Assembly: GCA_016788945.1 (NCBI GenBank)
Contig: JAEUSA010000266.1
Span: 1 to 9,140 of the forward strand
Source of the DNA: Leptospiraceae bacterium
Lineage (GTDB): Bacteria; Spirochaetota; Leptospiria; Turneriellales; Turneriellaceae
Length of the DNA: 9,140 nt
Reading direction: 5' to 3'
In this document: piece by piece, positions 1 to 6,087 of the stretch
Numbering within the stretch: the stretch's first letter is position 1
Layout: each line of letters starts with the position of its first letter
Program-made: the position numbers and the translations under genes
The notes under the pieces: model-generated
What the model saw: only the letters and a program-made list of their open reading frames with translations
The model's database searches: none
What the model was told of the DNA's origin: nothing

Positions 1-837
1 ATCCGCCGGCCACCGTATTGGGATACCGAAGGCGTCGGAGCACTCGCCGCGAACCCGCGCACGCTCAAGAACCTGCGCCCGCTGGCTATCTTGCCGGACA
101 ACATTACCACTGACCACCTTTCACCTTCGAACGCGATTTTGCGTAACAGCGCGGCGGGCGAGTACCTCGAGAAGATGGGCCTGCCCGAAGAAGACTTTAA
201 CTCCTACGCGACGCACCGCGGCGACCATTTGACCGCGCTGCGCGCGACCTTTGCGAACCCGCAGCTCATGAACGAGATGTGCCTCGACGACAAAGGCCAG
301 CTGAAGAAAGGTTCACTCGCCCGCGTCGAGCCTGAAGGCAAAGTCATGCGCATGTGGGAGGCGATCGAAACCTACATCAACCGCAAGCAACCGCTGATCA
401 TCGTTGCCGGTGCCGACTATGGCCAGGGTTCGTCACGCGACTGGGCTGCGAAGGGCGTACGCCTCGCCGGTGTGGAAGTCATCGCTGCAGAAGGTTTCGA
501 GCGCATCCACCGCACAAACCTCGTCGGTATGGGTGTGCTGCCGCTTGAATTCAAACCGGGCACAACACGCAAAACGCTGAACCTCGACGGCACTGAGGTA
601 TACTCGGTCGAAGGCAAGATTGCACCGCGCGCAGAACTGACGCTCGTGATCGAGCGCAAGAATGGCAAAGGCACAGGAGGTGCCGGGCCGGGCGCGGGCA
701 CGGATGCCCAAGCGACCGGTGAAGTAGTGAAGGTGCCGATGACCTGCCGCCTCGACACTGCGGCCGATGTATCGGTCTACGAAGCGGGCGGTATTCTGCA
801 GCGCTTCGCGAACGATTTCTTTGCCACAAAAAAATGA
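1..837 (+). CDS. acnD: AcnD-type aconitase, C-terminal part (5' end outside window)
   Basis: The frame is open from base 1, so the gene begins upstream; 278 residues are visible, about the last third of a protein usually near 860-870 residues. It covers the end of the catalytic region and the whole swivel (domain 4) region. The segments DNITTDHLSPSNAI, EEDFNSYATHRGDH, GADYGQGSSRDWAAKG (with the substrate-binding Ser-Ser-Arg at 430-438) and FERIHRTNLVGMGVLPLEF fit AcnD, the Fe-S 2-methylisocitrate dehydratase of the methylcitrate cycle, better than AcnA or AcnB. AcnD converts 2-methylcitrate to 2-methylaconitate in the cytosol and normally needs the isomerase PrpF; no prpF follows here, so it would lie upstream or elsewhere. 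The protein may also act on citrate. The Fe-S cysteines lie outside the window. A Gly/Ala-rich stretch at about 667-720 is extra compared with the AcnD sequences I recall. The gene ends in a lysine-rich tail and TGA. The family call is firm; the exact substrate is not. Confidence 0.85.
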   Translation: MRRPPYWDTEGVGALAANPRTLKNLRPLAILPDNITTDHLSPSNAILRNSAAGEYLEKMGLPEEDFNSYATHRGDHLTALRATFANPQLMNEMCLDDKGQLKKGSLARVEPEGKVMRMWEAIETYINRKQPLIIVAGADYGQGSSRDWAAKGVRLAGVEVIAAEGFERIHRTNLVGMGVLPLEFKPGTTRKTLNLDGTEVYSVEGKIAPRAELTLVIERKNGKGTGGAGPGAGTDAQATGEVVKVPMTCRLDTAADVSVYEAGGILQRFANDFFATKK

Positions 838-943
838 TCTCATACGGTTGCACCGCGCAAGGTAACTGTATTTTGATAGGCATAAATCCTTCTTTACCCG
901 ACAGTAACTGCGCGTAACGCGCACAAGCCGCGGCACCGATCAC
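838..943. other. Intergenic region with a short palindrome
   Basis: This 106-bp gap separates acnD from the outer-membrane protein gene and should contain the promoter of the downstream cassette, but I see no convincing -35/-10 pair. It holds a perfect odd palindrome, TGCGCGTAACGCGCA at 909-923 (7-bp arms, 1-nt centre). It also holds two copies of GTAACTG (862-868 and 904-910) whose starts are 42 bp apart, close to four helical turns. There is no hairpin followed by a T tract, so no clear intrinsic terminator for acnD. Either element could be an operator, but chance is not excluded. Confidence 0.35.
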
Positions 944-2932
944 ATGTTTCGTTTATTGTACAGATTCTCTCTGTGGTTCTTGCTGTGTGCCGCCACATAC
1001 GCACAAGGTACACCAGGGCCGGCAGCGCCCCATCTGCTTCGCGTGGCCGTGCTGCCTTTCGAGAACCGGACGCCAAATCCCAATGTCGACTGGATATCGA
1101 ACTTGTTTGTCGAAAGCTATAAGACAGAGCTACGCCGACGCTTTCGATATGACGACGTGAGTGAAGAAGCGGCAACCAAGGCACTCGAATTTATCGCCGA
1201 ATACAAAATTTCCGGTAAAGTACGGTACCAGATTTTTTCGGCAATGACAGGTGCAGATATCGTCATGGGCGGCAGTTTTTCGCCTTCAGGCAGCGAAGCG
1301 ATTGTGATTGAATCTCAGCTGTATTACGCCAAAACCAATCGGCTCGAGGTTTTAGACCGGCAGCCGACACCGATTGACAGCGCCAAACTTTTCCCTGCGG
1401 TCGACAAATCTGCGGCAGCGGCCGCTGCGTTGCTCGGAAAAGGAAAAGCGGGCGGTGGCGAAAAGCCCGACCTATTTCTGCCGCATGCTCCCCGTCTTCT
1501 GTTCTATTCTGAGCTCAAGGGTACCGAAAGCGAAGGCGGATTAACCCTCAACGAGAGATTGCATTCGATCTTAGGCGATGCCGAGACGCGCGATTTTCAT
1601 TACAAGGCGCTCACAGCGTCTTTACCGGCATCGGCAGACGAGGAGGCAAAACTTGCAGCGGAACTTATGCGGCAAGACCATGCCGCGTATGCCATCATCG
1701 CGCGTAAGGCACAGGGCGGAGGAAAATTTACCGCGAACGTACAGTTGTATTCGCCGCTCAAACCAGCAGCGCTGGCGAATTTTTCCGCCGAAGGTGGCAC
1801 GGAACAAGCGGCGCTTGCTGCAGTGGCTCAACAGGTCGCGGTGTTCATCCGCACGTGGAAATTTAACGCAAAAATAAATATAGAAGGCCTCAAAGGGAAA
1901 GACCTGGTCATTGAGTATGCCGGTCTCAAGAAACGCGAAACATCCGCCAACGGCGAACTGAATTTCGATTCAGAGATTGTGCTCGGCGGAGCATATGAAT
2001 TCAAACTCGTTGAAAATCCGGTAAAACCTTCGCAGCGCTGTTTTGTCGTGAATGGCTCCGGTAGGGCGACGATTACCGGCATCAACCATGCAACCGCTGT
2101 CTGCATCACCAAGCGTTATGTCGTCGCGGGCACAGTCGAAGGCCTGACGGGCGGCGATGTTGTCGTGAAACTTGGCGATGCCGATGCGATCACGCTGAGT
2201 ACGAACGCGGCATTTCGTTTTCCCGATACTCTCGAAGATTTCGAACCGTTACGTCTGCAAGTAATGCAGCTACCGATGAAGCCGCCGCAGCAATGCGATT
2301 TTGTGAGCCCGCCAGCACGCGTATCGGGCAAGGCTATCTCGCTGCGGCTCTATTGTATGCCAAAGCTGCAGCATTGGCTCACCGTGTCGGGAGGTTATCC
2401 GATCATGCACGGTAATAGTGCGCGTGCTGAAAACCTGCGCCCCGATGCAAGTTTTCCGTTGAATGCCCTTTCGGGACGTTTTGGTGTGACAGCCGGCTAC
2501 TGGGCGAAGTATTATCTGCGCTACAACATTCTTATCGGTGGCGAAGCAACCTATGCCTACTATCAAGGTAAGGTGGATTTATACACGTCGCGCAGCATTT
2601 TTGTCGAAGCGGATCATTCGCTCCTTTACCACAGTGTAGGCCTCAATGCGCTCATGGGATATCCGTTTCGGCTACCGGGAAAATTTTTAGAGAATACGCG
2701 CCTTGTCGGCTTTAGTGGGTTAGGCGGGCGTTATGTTTCGCTGCGCTCATCGGCGCCGATTAACCTGTTGAGCACGTTCGGGCCGGGTGCCATTGCGGGC
2801 ATCAATTGGTATTACGAATTGGGCGAACGATTGCAGGCAGGTATTCGTTATCATGCAGATATGGTTTACATCTCAGGTGAGCCGGTGATTTTACAGCATA
2901 TTGTCGGATTGCAATTGGGGGTGCGGTTATGA
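944..2932 (+). CDS. Outer-membrane protein with TolB/CsgG-like domain, tandem beta modules and C-terminal barrel
   Basis: The product has 662 residues. Residues 1-20 form a Sec signal peptide, with likely cleavage after TYA or nearby. Residues 31-160 resemble the TolB-N/FlgO/CsgG-like fold: VAVLPFENRT, a long helix, then GADIVMGGSFSP and beta strands. Residues about 180-303 may be a diverged second copy. Two tandem modules follow at about 307-389 and 392-472. Both carry an EGL motif exactly 52 residues before a cysteine (C366, C451), followed by a second cysteine 21 or 20 residues later. Residues about 475-662 alternate aromatic and polar residues and are rich in Gly and Tyr, consistent with a beta-barrel of about eight strands ending in VGLQLGVRL; the last residue is Leu, not the usual aromatic. 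The ATG at 944 is chosen because it directly precedes the signal peptide, although no good ribosome site is seen. The stop codon overlaps the next start. I do not recognise a named family for the whole protein. A role as periplasmic scaffold or outer-membrane partner of the two lipoproteins is inference. Confidence 0.8.
   Translation: MFRLLYRFSLWFLLCAATYAQGTPGPAAPHLLRVAVLPFENRTPNPNVDWISNLFVESYKTELRRRFRYDDVSEEAATKALEFIAEYKISGKVRYQIFSAMTGADIVMGGSFSPSGSEAIVIESQLYYAKTNRLEVLDRQPTPIDSAKLFPAVDKSAAAAAALLGKGKAGGGEKPDLFLPHAPRLLFYSELKGTESEGGLTLNERLHSILGDAETRDFHYKALTASLPASADEEAKLAAELMRQDHAAYAIIARKAQGGGKFTANVQLYSPLKPAALANFSAEGGTEQAALAAVAQQVAVFIRTWKFNAKINIEGLKGKDLVIEYAGLKKRETSANGELNFDSEIVLGGAYEFKLVENPVKPSQRCFVVNGSGRATITGINHATAVCITKRYVVAGTVEGLTGGDVVVKLGDADAITLSTNAAFRFPDTLEDFEPLRLQVMQLPMKPPQQCDFVSPPARVSGKAISLRLYCMPKLQHWLTVSGGYPIMHGNSARAENLRPDASFPLNALSGRFGVTAGYWAKYYLRYNILIGGEATYAYYQGKVDLYTSRSIFVEADHSLLYHSVGLNALMGYPFRLPGKFLENTRLVGFSGLGGRYVSLRSSAPINLLSTFGPGAIAGINWYYELGERLQAGIRYHADMVYISGEPVILQHIVGLQLGVRL
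1862..2359 (+). repeat. Two tandem Cys-pair beta modules inside the outer-membrane protein
   Basis: Module 1 (about 1862-2110) and module 2 (about 2117-2359) encode homologous segments of about 80 residues. Both contain EGL, then a run of beta strands, a KPxQxC motif (KPSQRC, then KPPQQC) and a closing cysteine. The distance from EGL to the first cysteine is 52 residues in both. The pattern resembles modules found in many bacterial surface proteins (V.G.V.GL.G......L..., then P..Q.C.V..G.G, then V.V.C). Each module probably forms one disulphide in the periplasm. The duplication is visible at protein level only. Confidence 0.7.
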
Positions 2933-4098
2933 GTCGTGGAATGCAATGTTTGACTTCGGCATTAATATTCATCGCCACCGTTCATCTCAGATGCGTCAAC
3001 GCCGACGCCGGACGCGAGAATACGCAGATTTTCATCGATGGCTTTGCACCTAAAGAGATACGTTACCCCTCCAGTGCGTTGAAATTCTATGAAAATGTCA
3101 CGGCAACCCCCGCCGTTCCGGACATGGCAGCGCGCCGAGGCCTTACCAAATGCGCAAGTTCGCCGGCGCTACCCTCTGGACTGGTTTTGGATAATAGCAC
3201 CTGCGCCATATCGGGAACACCGACAGCTATTCAGGCGCCTGCTGCGTATACGATCACGGGCAGCAATGATTTCGGTACGGCGACAACAGAGATTAGTATC
3301 GAGATAAGAAGCCCGGCACCTTCGAATCTTGTGTATGCAGGGAGCCCCTATGCCTTCGTGAAGACCGCTACGGTCACTAGGGTAACTCCTACTTTTTCAG
3401 GCACTATTACCTCTTGCACGGCCAACCCCGCACTCCCTGGACTTACACTCAGCAATACTACGTGTGAAATTACCGGAGCGCCAACGACCTCGCAGTTACA
3501 GACTACACATACGATCACGGCTTCGAATGCCGAGGGCAGCACGAGCACAACGATTGATTTGACAATCTTTCGTGTTTTGTTCATAGCTAACGGGCCTGCT
3601 GGAAGTGGCATGGCAAACAGCGGCGTCGCGGATAACTATTGCAATGGCGATGGCAATAAACCCGCAGGCACGGGAAACTACAAAGCGATGATCGCGGGCT
3701 GGGGTACTCGGCGCGCCTGCTCAAGCTCTAATTGCGCGACTTCGGGGGCGGCCGAAAATCTTGACTGGGCGTTAGCGCCCAATACCCAATATCGCCGCAA
3801 TGATTTGTCTACCATCATTATGACTACCAACAGCGCGGGGATTTTTGTCTTTGGGACGCTGGCTGCGACTATTGTCGCCACCCCGCTTCCCGGTGGCTCT
3901 CCGATCAGCTTATGGACAGGGCTGACTACGGGTTGGACCACGCATTCGAGCAGCGGCACCTGTGGCGGCAATTGGTCGACGCCTAGTGGAACGGGGGTGT
4001 ACGGACTAATAAACAGAAGTAATAACACTCTGCTTCACTATTCAACGGCAACACCCTGTAGCAGTTCGAGTGGTTTATTGGCCTGCGCACAGCAATAG
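2929..4098 (+). CDS. Putative surface lipoprotein: two putative-Ig modules and a DUF1554 domain
   Basis: The product has 389 residues. Its ATG overlaps the upstream stop (ATGA at 2929-2932), and GGGGG at about 2916-2920 can serve as the ribosome site, so translation is probably coupled. A hydrophobic N-terminus ends at Cys22. The residues before it (HLRC) make a poor lipobox, but Cys22 aligns without gaps with the clear lipoprotein cysteine of the next gene. The mature start carries GREN (28-31) and IDGFAPKEIRYPS (36-48), shared with that neighbour. Two He_PIG-type Ig-like modules follow (about 46-127 and 133-213), each with ALP.GL.L...TC.I.G.PT and a Cys pair (C75/C92, C163/C179). Residues 215-389 match the DUF1554 pattern: YKAMI, TRRAC, NLDWALAPNTQY, TTNSAGIF, W.TGL...WTT and a final CAQQ. 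It is probably displayed on the outer membrane. Ligand and function are unknown; adhesion or a structural role is only a guess. Confidence 0.82.
   Translation: MSRGMQCLTSALIFIATVHLRCVNADAGRENTQIFIDGFAPKEIRYPSSALKFYENVTATPAVPDMAARRGLTKCASSPALPSGLVLDNSTCAISGTPTAIQAPAAYTITGSNDFGTATTEISIEIRSPAPSNLVYAGSPYAFVKTATVTRVTPTFSGTITSCTANPALPGLTLSNTTCEITGAPTTSQLQTTHTITASNAEGSTSTTIDLTIFRVLFIANGPAGSGMANSGVADNYCNGDGNKPAGTGNYKAMIAGWGTRRACSSSNCATSGAAENLDWALAPNTQYRRNDLSTIIMTTNSAGIFVFGTLAATIVATPLPGGSPISLWTGLTTGWTTHSSSGTCGGNWSTPSGTGVYGLINRSNNTLLHYSTATPCSSSSGLLACAQQ
3033..3050 (+). repeat. 18-bp direct repeat, copy 1 (paralogy mark)
   Basis: CATCGATGGCTTTGCACC is identical to 4251-4268 and encodes the IDGFAP part of the conserved N-terminus of both lipoproteins. 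It marks recent duplication or gene conversion between the paralogs and could support recombination between them. Confidence 0.75.
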
Positions 4099-4149
4099 CC
4101 GATCATGGCAAACAGATTGACGTCGCAAAAATCCCGGGTAGCGAGGTGC

Positions 4150-5490
4150 ATGCCGACCAAAATAGTTACCCATAGTTTGGTTTTAGCTCTTACATTGGGT
4201 ATTCTTGCCTGCACCGGCACAAATTCGGGTCGGGAGAATGTGAGCGAATACATCGATGGCTTTGCACCGAAGGCCATTGCCTACCCGTCTGAATCGATGG
4301 TCTTGCTGCAAAATCTACCCCTGACGCCGATTGTGCCCACGATCTCTGCCAAGAAGGCAATCGATCAGTGTACAGTTTCGCCGGCGCTTCCCGCTGGGCT
4401 CAGTCTTGATTCCGCTACCTGTGCCATATCAGGTTCGCCAGCTTCGCAACAGACTGCCAACGTCTATACGGTGACGGCCGCTAATGCCATTGGCTCGAAG
4501 AGCCAATCTATCTCAATCGCCGTTACAGCTTCGGTACTTGTCTCGTGCCAGAGTAACTCCGGCGATTCGGTATTTACCTCCGCCAAGTGCACCGACGGTC
4601 TTGCGTTTACGAACGAAACAGGTACAAATACCACCCTGTCGTTCACAGCGCGCCTGAGTACGCAGCCGCTTTCTAACGTGACACTGACCGTAGCCACCAC
4701 CGACGCTTCTGAGGCGCGCCTTGCCACCACGGGCGGTAATTGCGACAATGCCAGCAGCACTTCAGCATCGCAGTGCAGCATCACGTTCACGACCACAAAC
4801 TGGAACGTCGACCAGACAATCAAGATCATCGCGTTTAACGACTTCGTTTCGCACGAAAGTCCTGCGCCGACCTATAGCATTACCATCGCGGGCACCGCCC
4901 TTTTTGAGAATATTACCAGCAACCAGATGCCCAACCGCCTGACTTTCGTGACGACCAACACCAGCACCGGCAACTTGGGTGGCGTCGCCGGAGCAGATTC
5001 GTTCTGCATGAATGATCCGGGTCACCCTGATGCTGCGCTACCACTGGGAAGCAGGCGCAGTTTCAAAGCGTTCATCACAACAACGGGTGGCTCCGTCAGG
5101 CAATGGGACCGCCCGGCATCGACGGGTACGGCCGGCCGAATCGACTGGATCATGGAGGCGAATACGAACTATTTTCGCATCAATGGCACAACGTTGATCG
5201 CGACAACGGGAGCTGATCAGCGATTCTCGGCTATGTCTAATTCTGTCGATGGTACAACGAACGAATCGTGGTTGGGATTTCTGGCGGGAGGCAACTGGAC
5301 AGCGTATATTCTCAGTTGCGGGGCCCCTTGCCCGTTGAACACCGGGAGCTGTCTCAATTTTACGAGTTCTTCGAGTGCCGAAAGCATGCGGACTCTCATA
5401 CAGAACACGACAGCAATGAGCAGTCTTTCCTCAAGCGGTGCTGTGCGCACCTGCGACGTGCCGCGTCGGCTGTGGTGTATTCAGCAGTAA
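4150..5490 (+). CDS. Paralogous surface lipoprotein: putative-Ig, Calx-beta-like and DUF1554 domains
   Basis: From the ATG at 4150 the product has 446 residues. An in-frame ATG at 4105 would add 15 residues. I prefer 4150 because it gives a normal signal peptide ending in the lipobox GILAC (Cys21), aligns with the upstream paralog and has GAGG at 4143-4146, although the spacing is short. From the cysteine onward, GREN (27-30) and IDGFAPKAIAYPS (35-47) match the paralog without gaps. One He_PIG-type module spans about 48-127 (ALPAGLSLDSATCAISGSP). Residues about 128-252 instead resemble the Calx-beta-like repeat of Leptospira surface proteins (GLAFTNETGTNTTLSF.A.LST.P..NVTL, then TF...NW...Q.I.I.A..D). 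Residues about 262-446 form a DUF1554 domain (FVTTNTSTGNLGGVAGADSFC, FKAFI, IDWIMEANTNYFR, and a final WCIQQ). It is probably co-transcribed with the two genes upstream. Its function is unknown. Confidence 0.82.
   Translation: MPTKIVTHSLVLALTLGILACTGTNSGRENVSEYIDGFAPKAIAYPSESMVLLQNLPLTPIVPTISAKKAIDQCTVSPALPAGLSLDSATCAISGSPASQQTANVYTVTAANAIGSKSQSISIAVTASVLVSCQSNSGDSVFTSAKCTDGLAFTNETGTNTTLSFTARLSTQPLSNVTLTVATTDASEARLATTGGNCDNASSTSASQCSITFTTTNWNVDQTIKIIAFNDFVSHESPAPTYSITIAGTALFENITSNQMPNRLTFVTTNTSTGNLGGVAGADSFCMNDPGHPDAALPLGSRRSFKAFITTTGGSVRQWDRPASTGTAGRIDWIMEANTNYFRINGTTLIATTGADQRFSAMSNSVDGTTNESWLGFLAGGNWTAYILSCGAPCPLNTGSCLNFTSSSSAESMRTLIQNTTAMSSLSSSGAVRTCDVPRRLWCIQQ
4251..4268 (+). repeat. 18-bp direct repeat, copy 2 (paralogy mark)
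   Basis: This copy is identical to 3033-3050 and lies at the same place in the second lipoprotein gene. Flanking bases diverge, mostly at third codon positions, so the identity may reflect selection on the protein motif or recent exchange. Confidence 0.75.
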
Positions 5491-5500
5491 TTGCATTTGC

Positions 5501-5525
5501 ATTACGCCCTGTATACTGGCGTAAT
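5501..5525 (+). promoter_or_regulatory. Hairpin / inverted repeat upstream of the SET gene, possible operator or terminator
   Basis: ATTACGCC (5501-5508) and GGCGTAAT (5518-5525) are perfect 8-bp inverted arms around a 9-nt loop. The loop contains TATACT (5512-5517), which matches five of six bases of a -10 box. A weak -35-like TTGCAT (5491-5496) lies 15 bp before it. The element sits between the lipoprotein stop (5490) and the TTG start of the SET gene (5540). No T tract follows, so a classical intrinsic terminator is unlikely. An operator placed over a promoter, or an RNA hairpin limiting read-through, are the two readings. The inverted repeat is seen; its role is inferred. Confidence 0.45.
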
Positions 5526-5539
5526 ACTGTCCAGTAGTC

Positions 5540-6061
5540 TTGAAACGCAGAGAAAATCATCCCAAACAAACGCTGCGCGTGAGCAATTCGCCGAAGCACG
5601 GCCGCGGAGTCTATGCCGCGCAAGCCATACCCAAGGGTGCCAGAGTCATTGAATACGTCGGCAAACGCGTGCCCGCGAAAGATAGTGATGCCATAGCCGA
5701 GAAGCAGATGCAGCGTGCGGGCAAGAGCGGTACGGGTCATGTTTATCTTTTTACCCTGAATAAGCGGTACGATATCGACGGCAATGTACCATGGAACAAA
5801 GCACGCTTAATCAATCATTCGTGTGATCCGAACTGTGAAGTGAGAATTATTCACGGACATATTTGGGTGATTGCCAAACGTGCGATTCTACCCGATGAAG
5901 AGCTTACCTATGATTATGGATTCAACATGGATTCATGGCAAGATCATGTCTGTCGCTGCGGCACGCGGAAATGCATGGGTTACATTGTTTCTGCGTCACG
6001 GCGCGGGGCGCTGGCGCGTGTGCTCAAAAAATCACATGTAACGAAGCAGAATAGGGCATAG
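5540..6061 (+). CDS. SET-domain protein-lysine methyltransferase
   Basis: The product has 173 residues, about the size of a minimal SET domain. GRGVYA (21-26) is the SAM-binding start, RLINHSCDPNCE (89-100) is the pseudoknot core with the NHSC motif, and EELTYDYGF (120-128) carries the catalytic Tyr region. A post-SET zinc motif CxCx4C (C138, C140, C145) follows and would bind zinc together with Cys95. The tail is basic. All key motifs are intact, so an active SAM-dependent methyltransferase acting on protein lysine is expected in the cytosol; the substrate cannot be read from sequence. The start is TTG at 5540. An in-frame stop at 5522 leaves little room upstream, and the alternative GTG at 5579 would begin at the edge of the domain. 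No clear ribosome site is seen. The gene lies 49 bp after the lipoprotein gene and 26 bp before the hydrolase gene. SET proteins of this kind are patchy in bacteria and often discussed as horizontally acquired. Confidence 0.85.
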   Translation: MKRRENHPKQTLRVSNSPKHGRGVYAAQAIPKGARVIEYVGKRVPAKDSDAIAEKQMQRAGKSGTGHVYLFTLNKRYDIDGNVPWNKARLINHSCDPNCEVRIIHGHIWVIAKRAILPDEELTYDYGFNMDSWQDHVCRCGTRKCMGYIVSASRRGALARVLKKSHVTKQNRA

Positions 6062-6087
6062 ACTGCTGCCAATAAATTCTAACGCAG

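Noticed and set aside
417..936. Several long minus-strand open frames across the end of acnD
   Set aside because: They lie opposite a clearly conserved aconitase frame and encode Arg/Cys-rich sequence without recognisable motifs; high GC in the coding strand explains their openness.
4464..4829. Minus-strand open frame of 121 codons inside the second lipoprotein
   Set aside because: It is antisense to a conserved Ig/Calx-beta-like region and has no recognisable domain or start context.
5501..5530. Intrinsic terminator after the second lipoprotein gene
   Set aside because: The hairpin has no T tract on either useful side, so it is listed as an undefined regulatory inverted repeat instead.
5268..5537. 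Plus-strand open frame overlapping the end of the second lipoprotein
   Set aside because: It is a shifted frame of the DUF1554 region and shows no protein-like features of its own.
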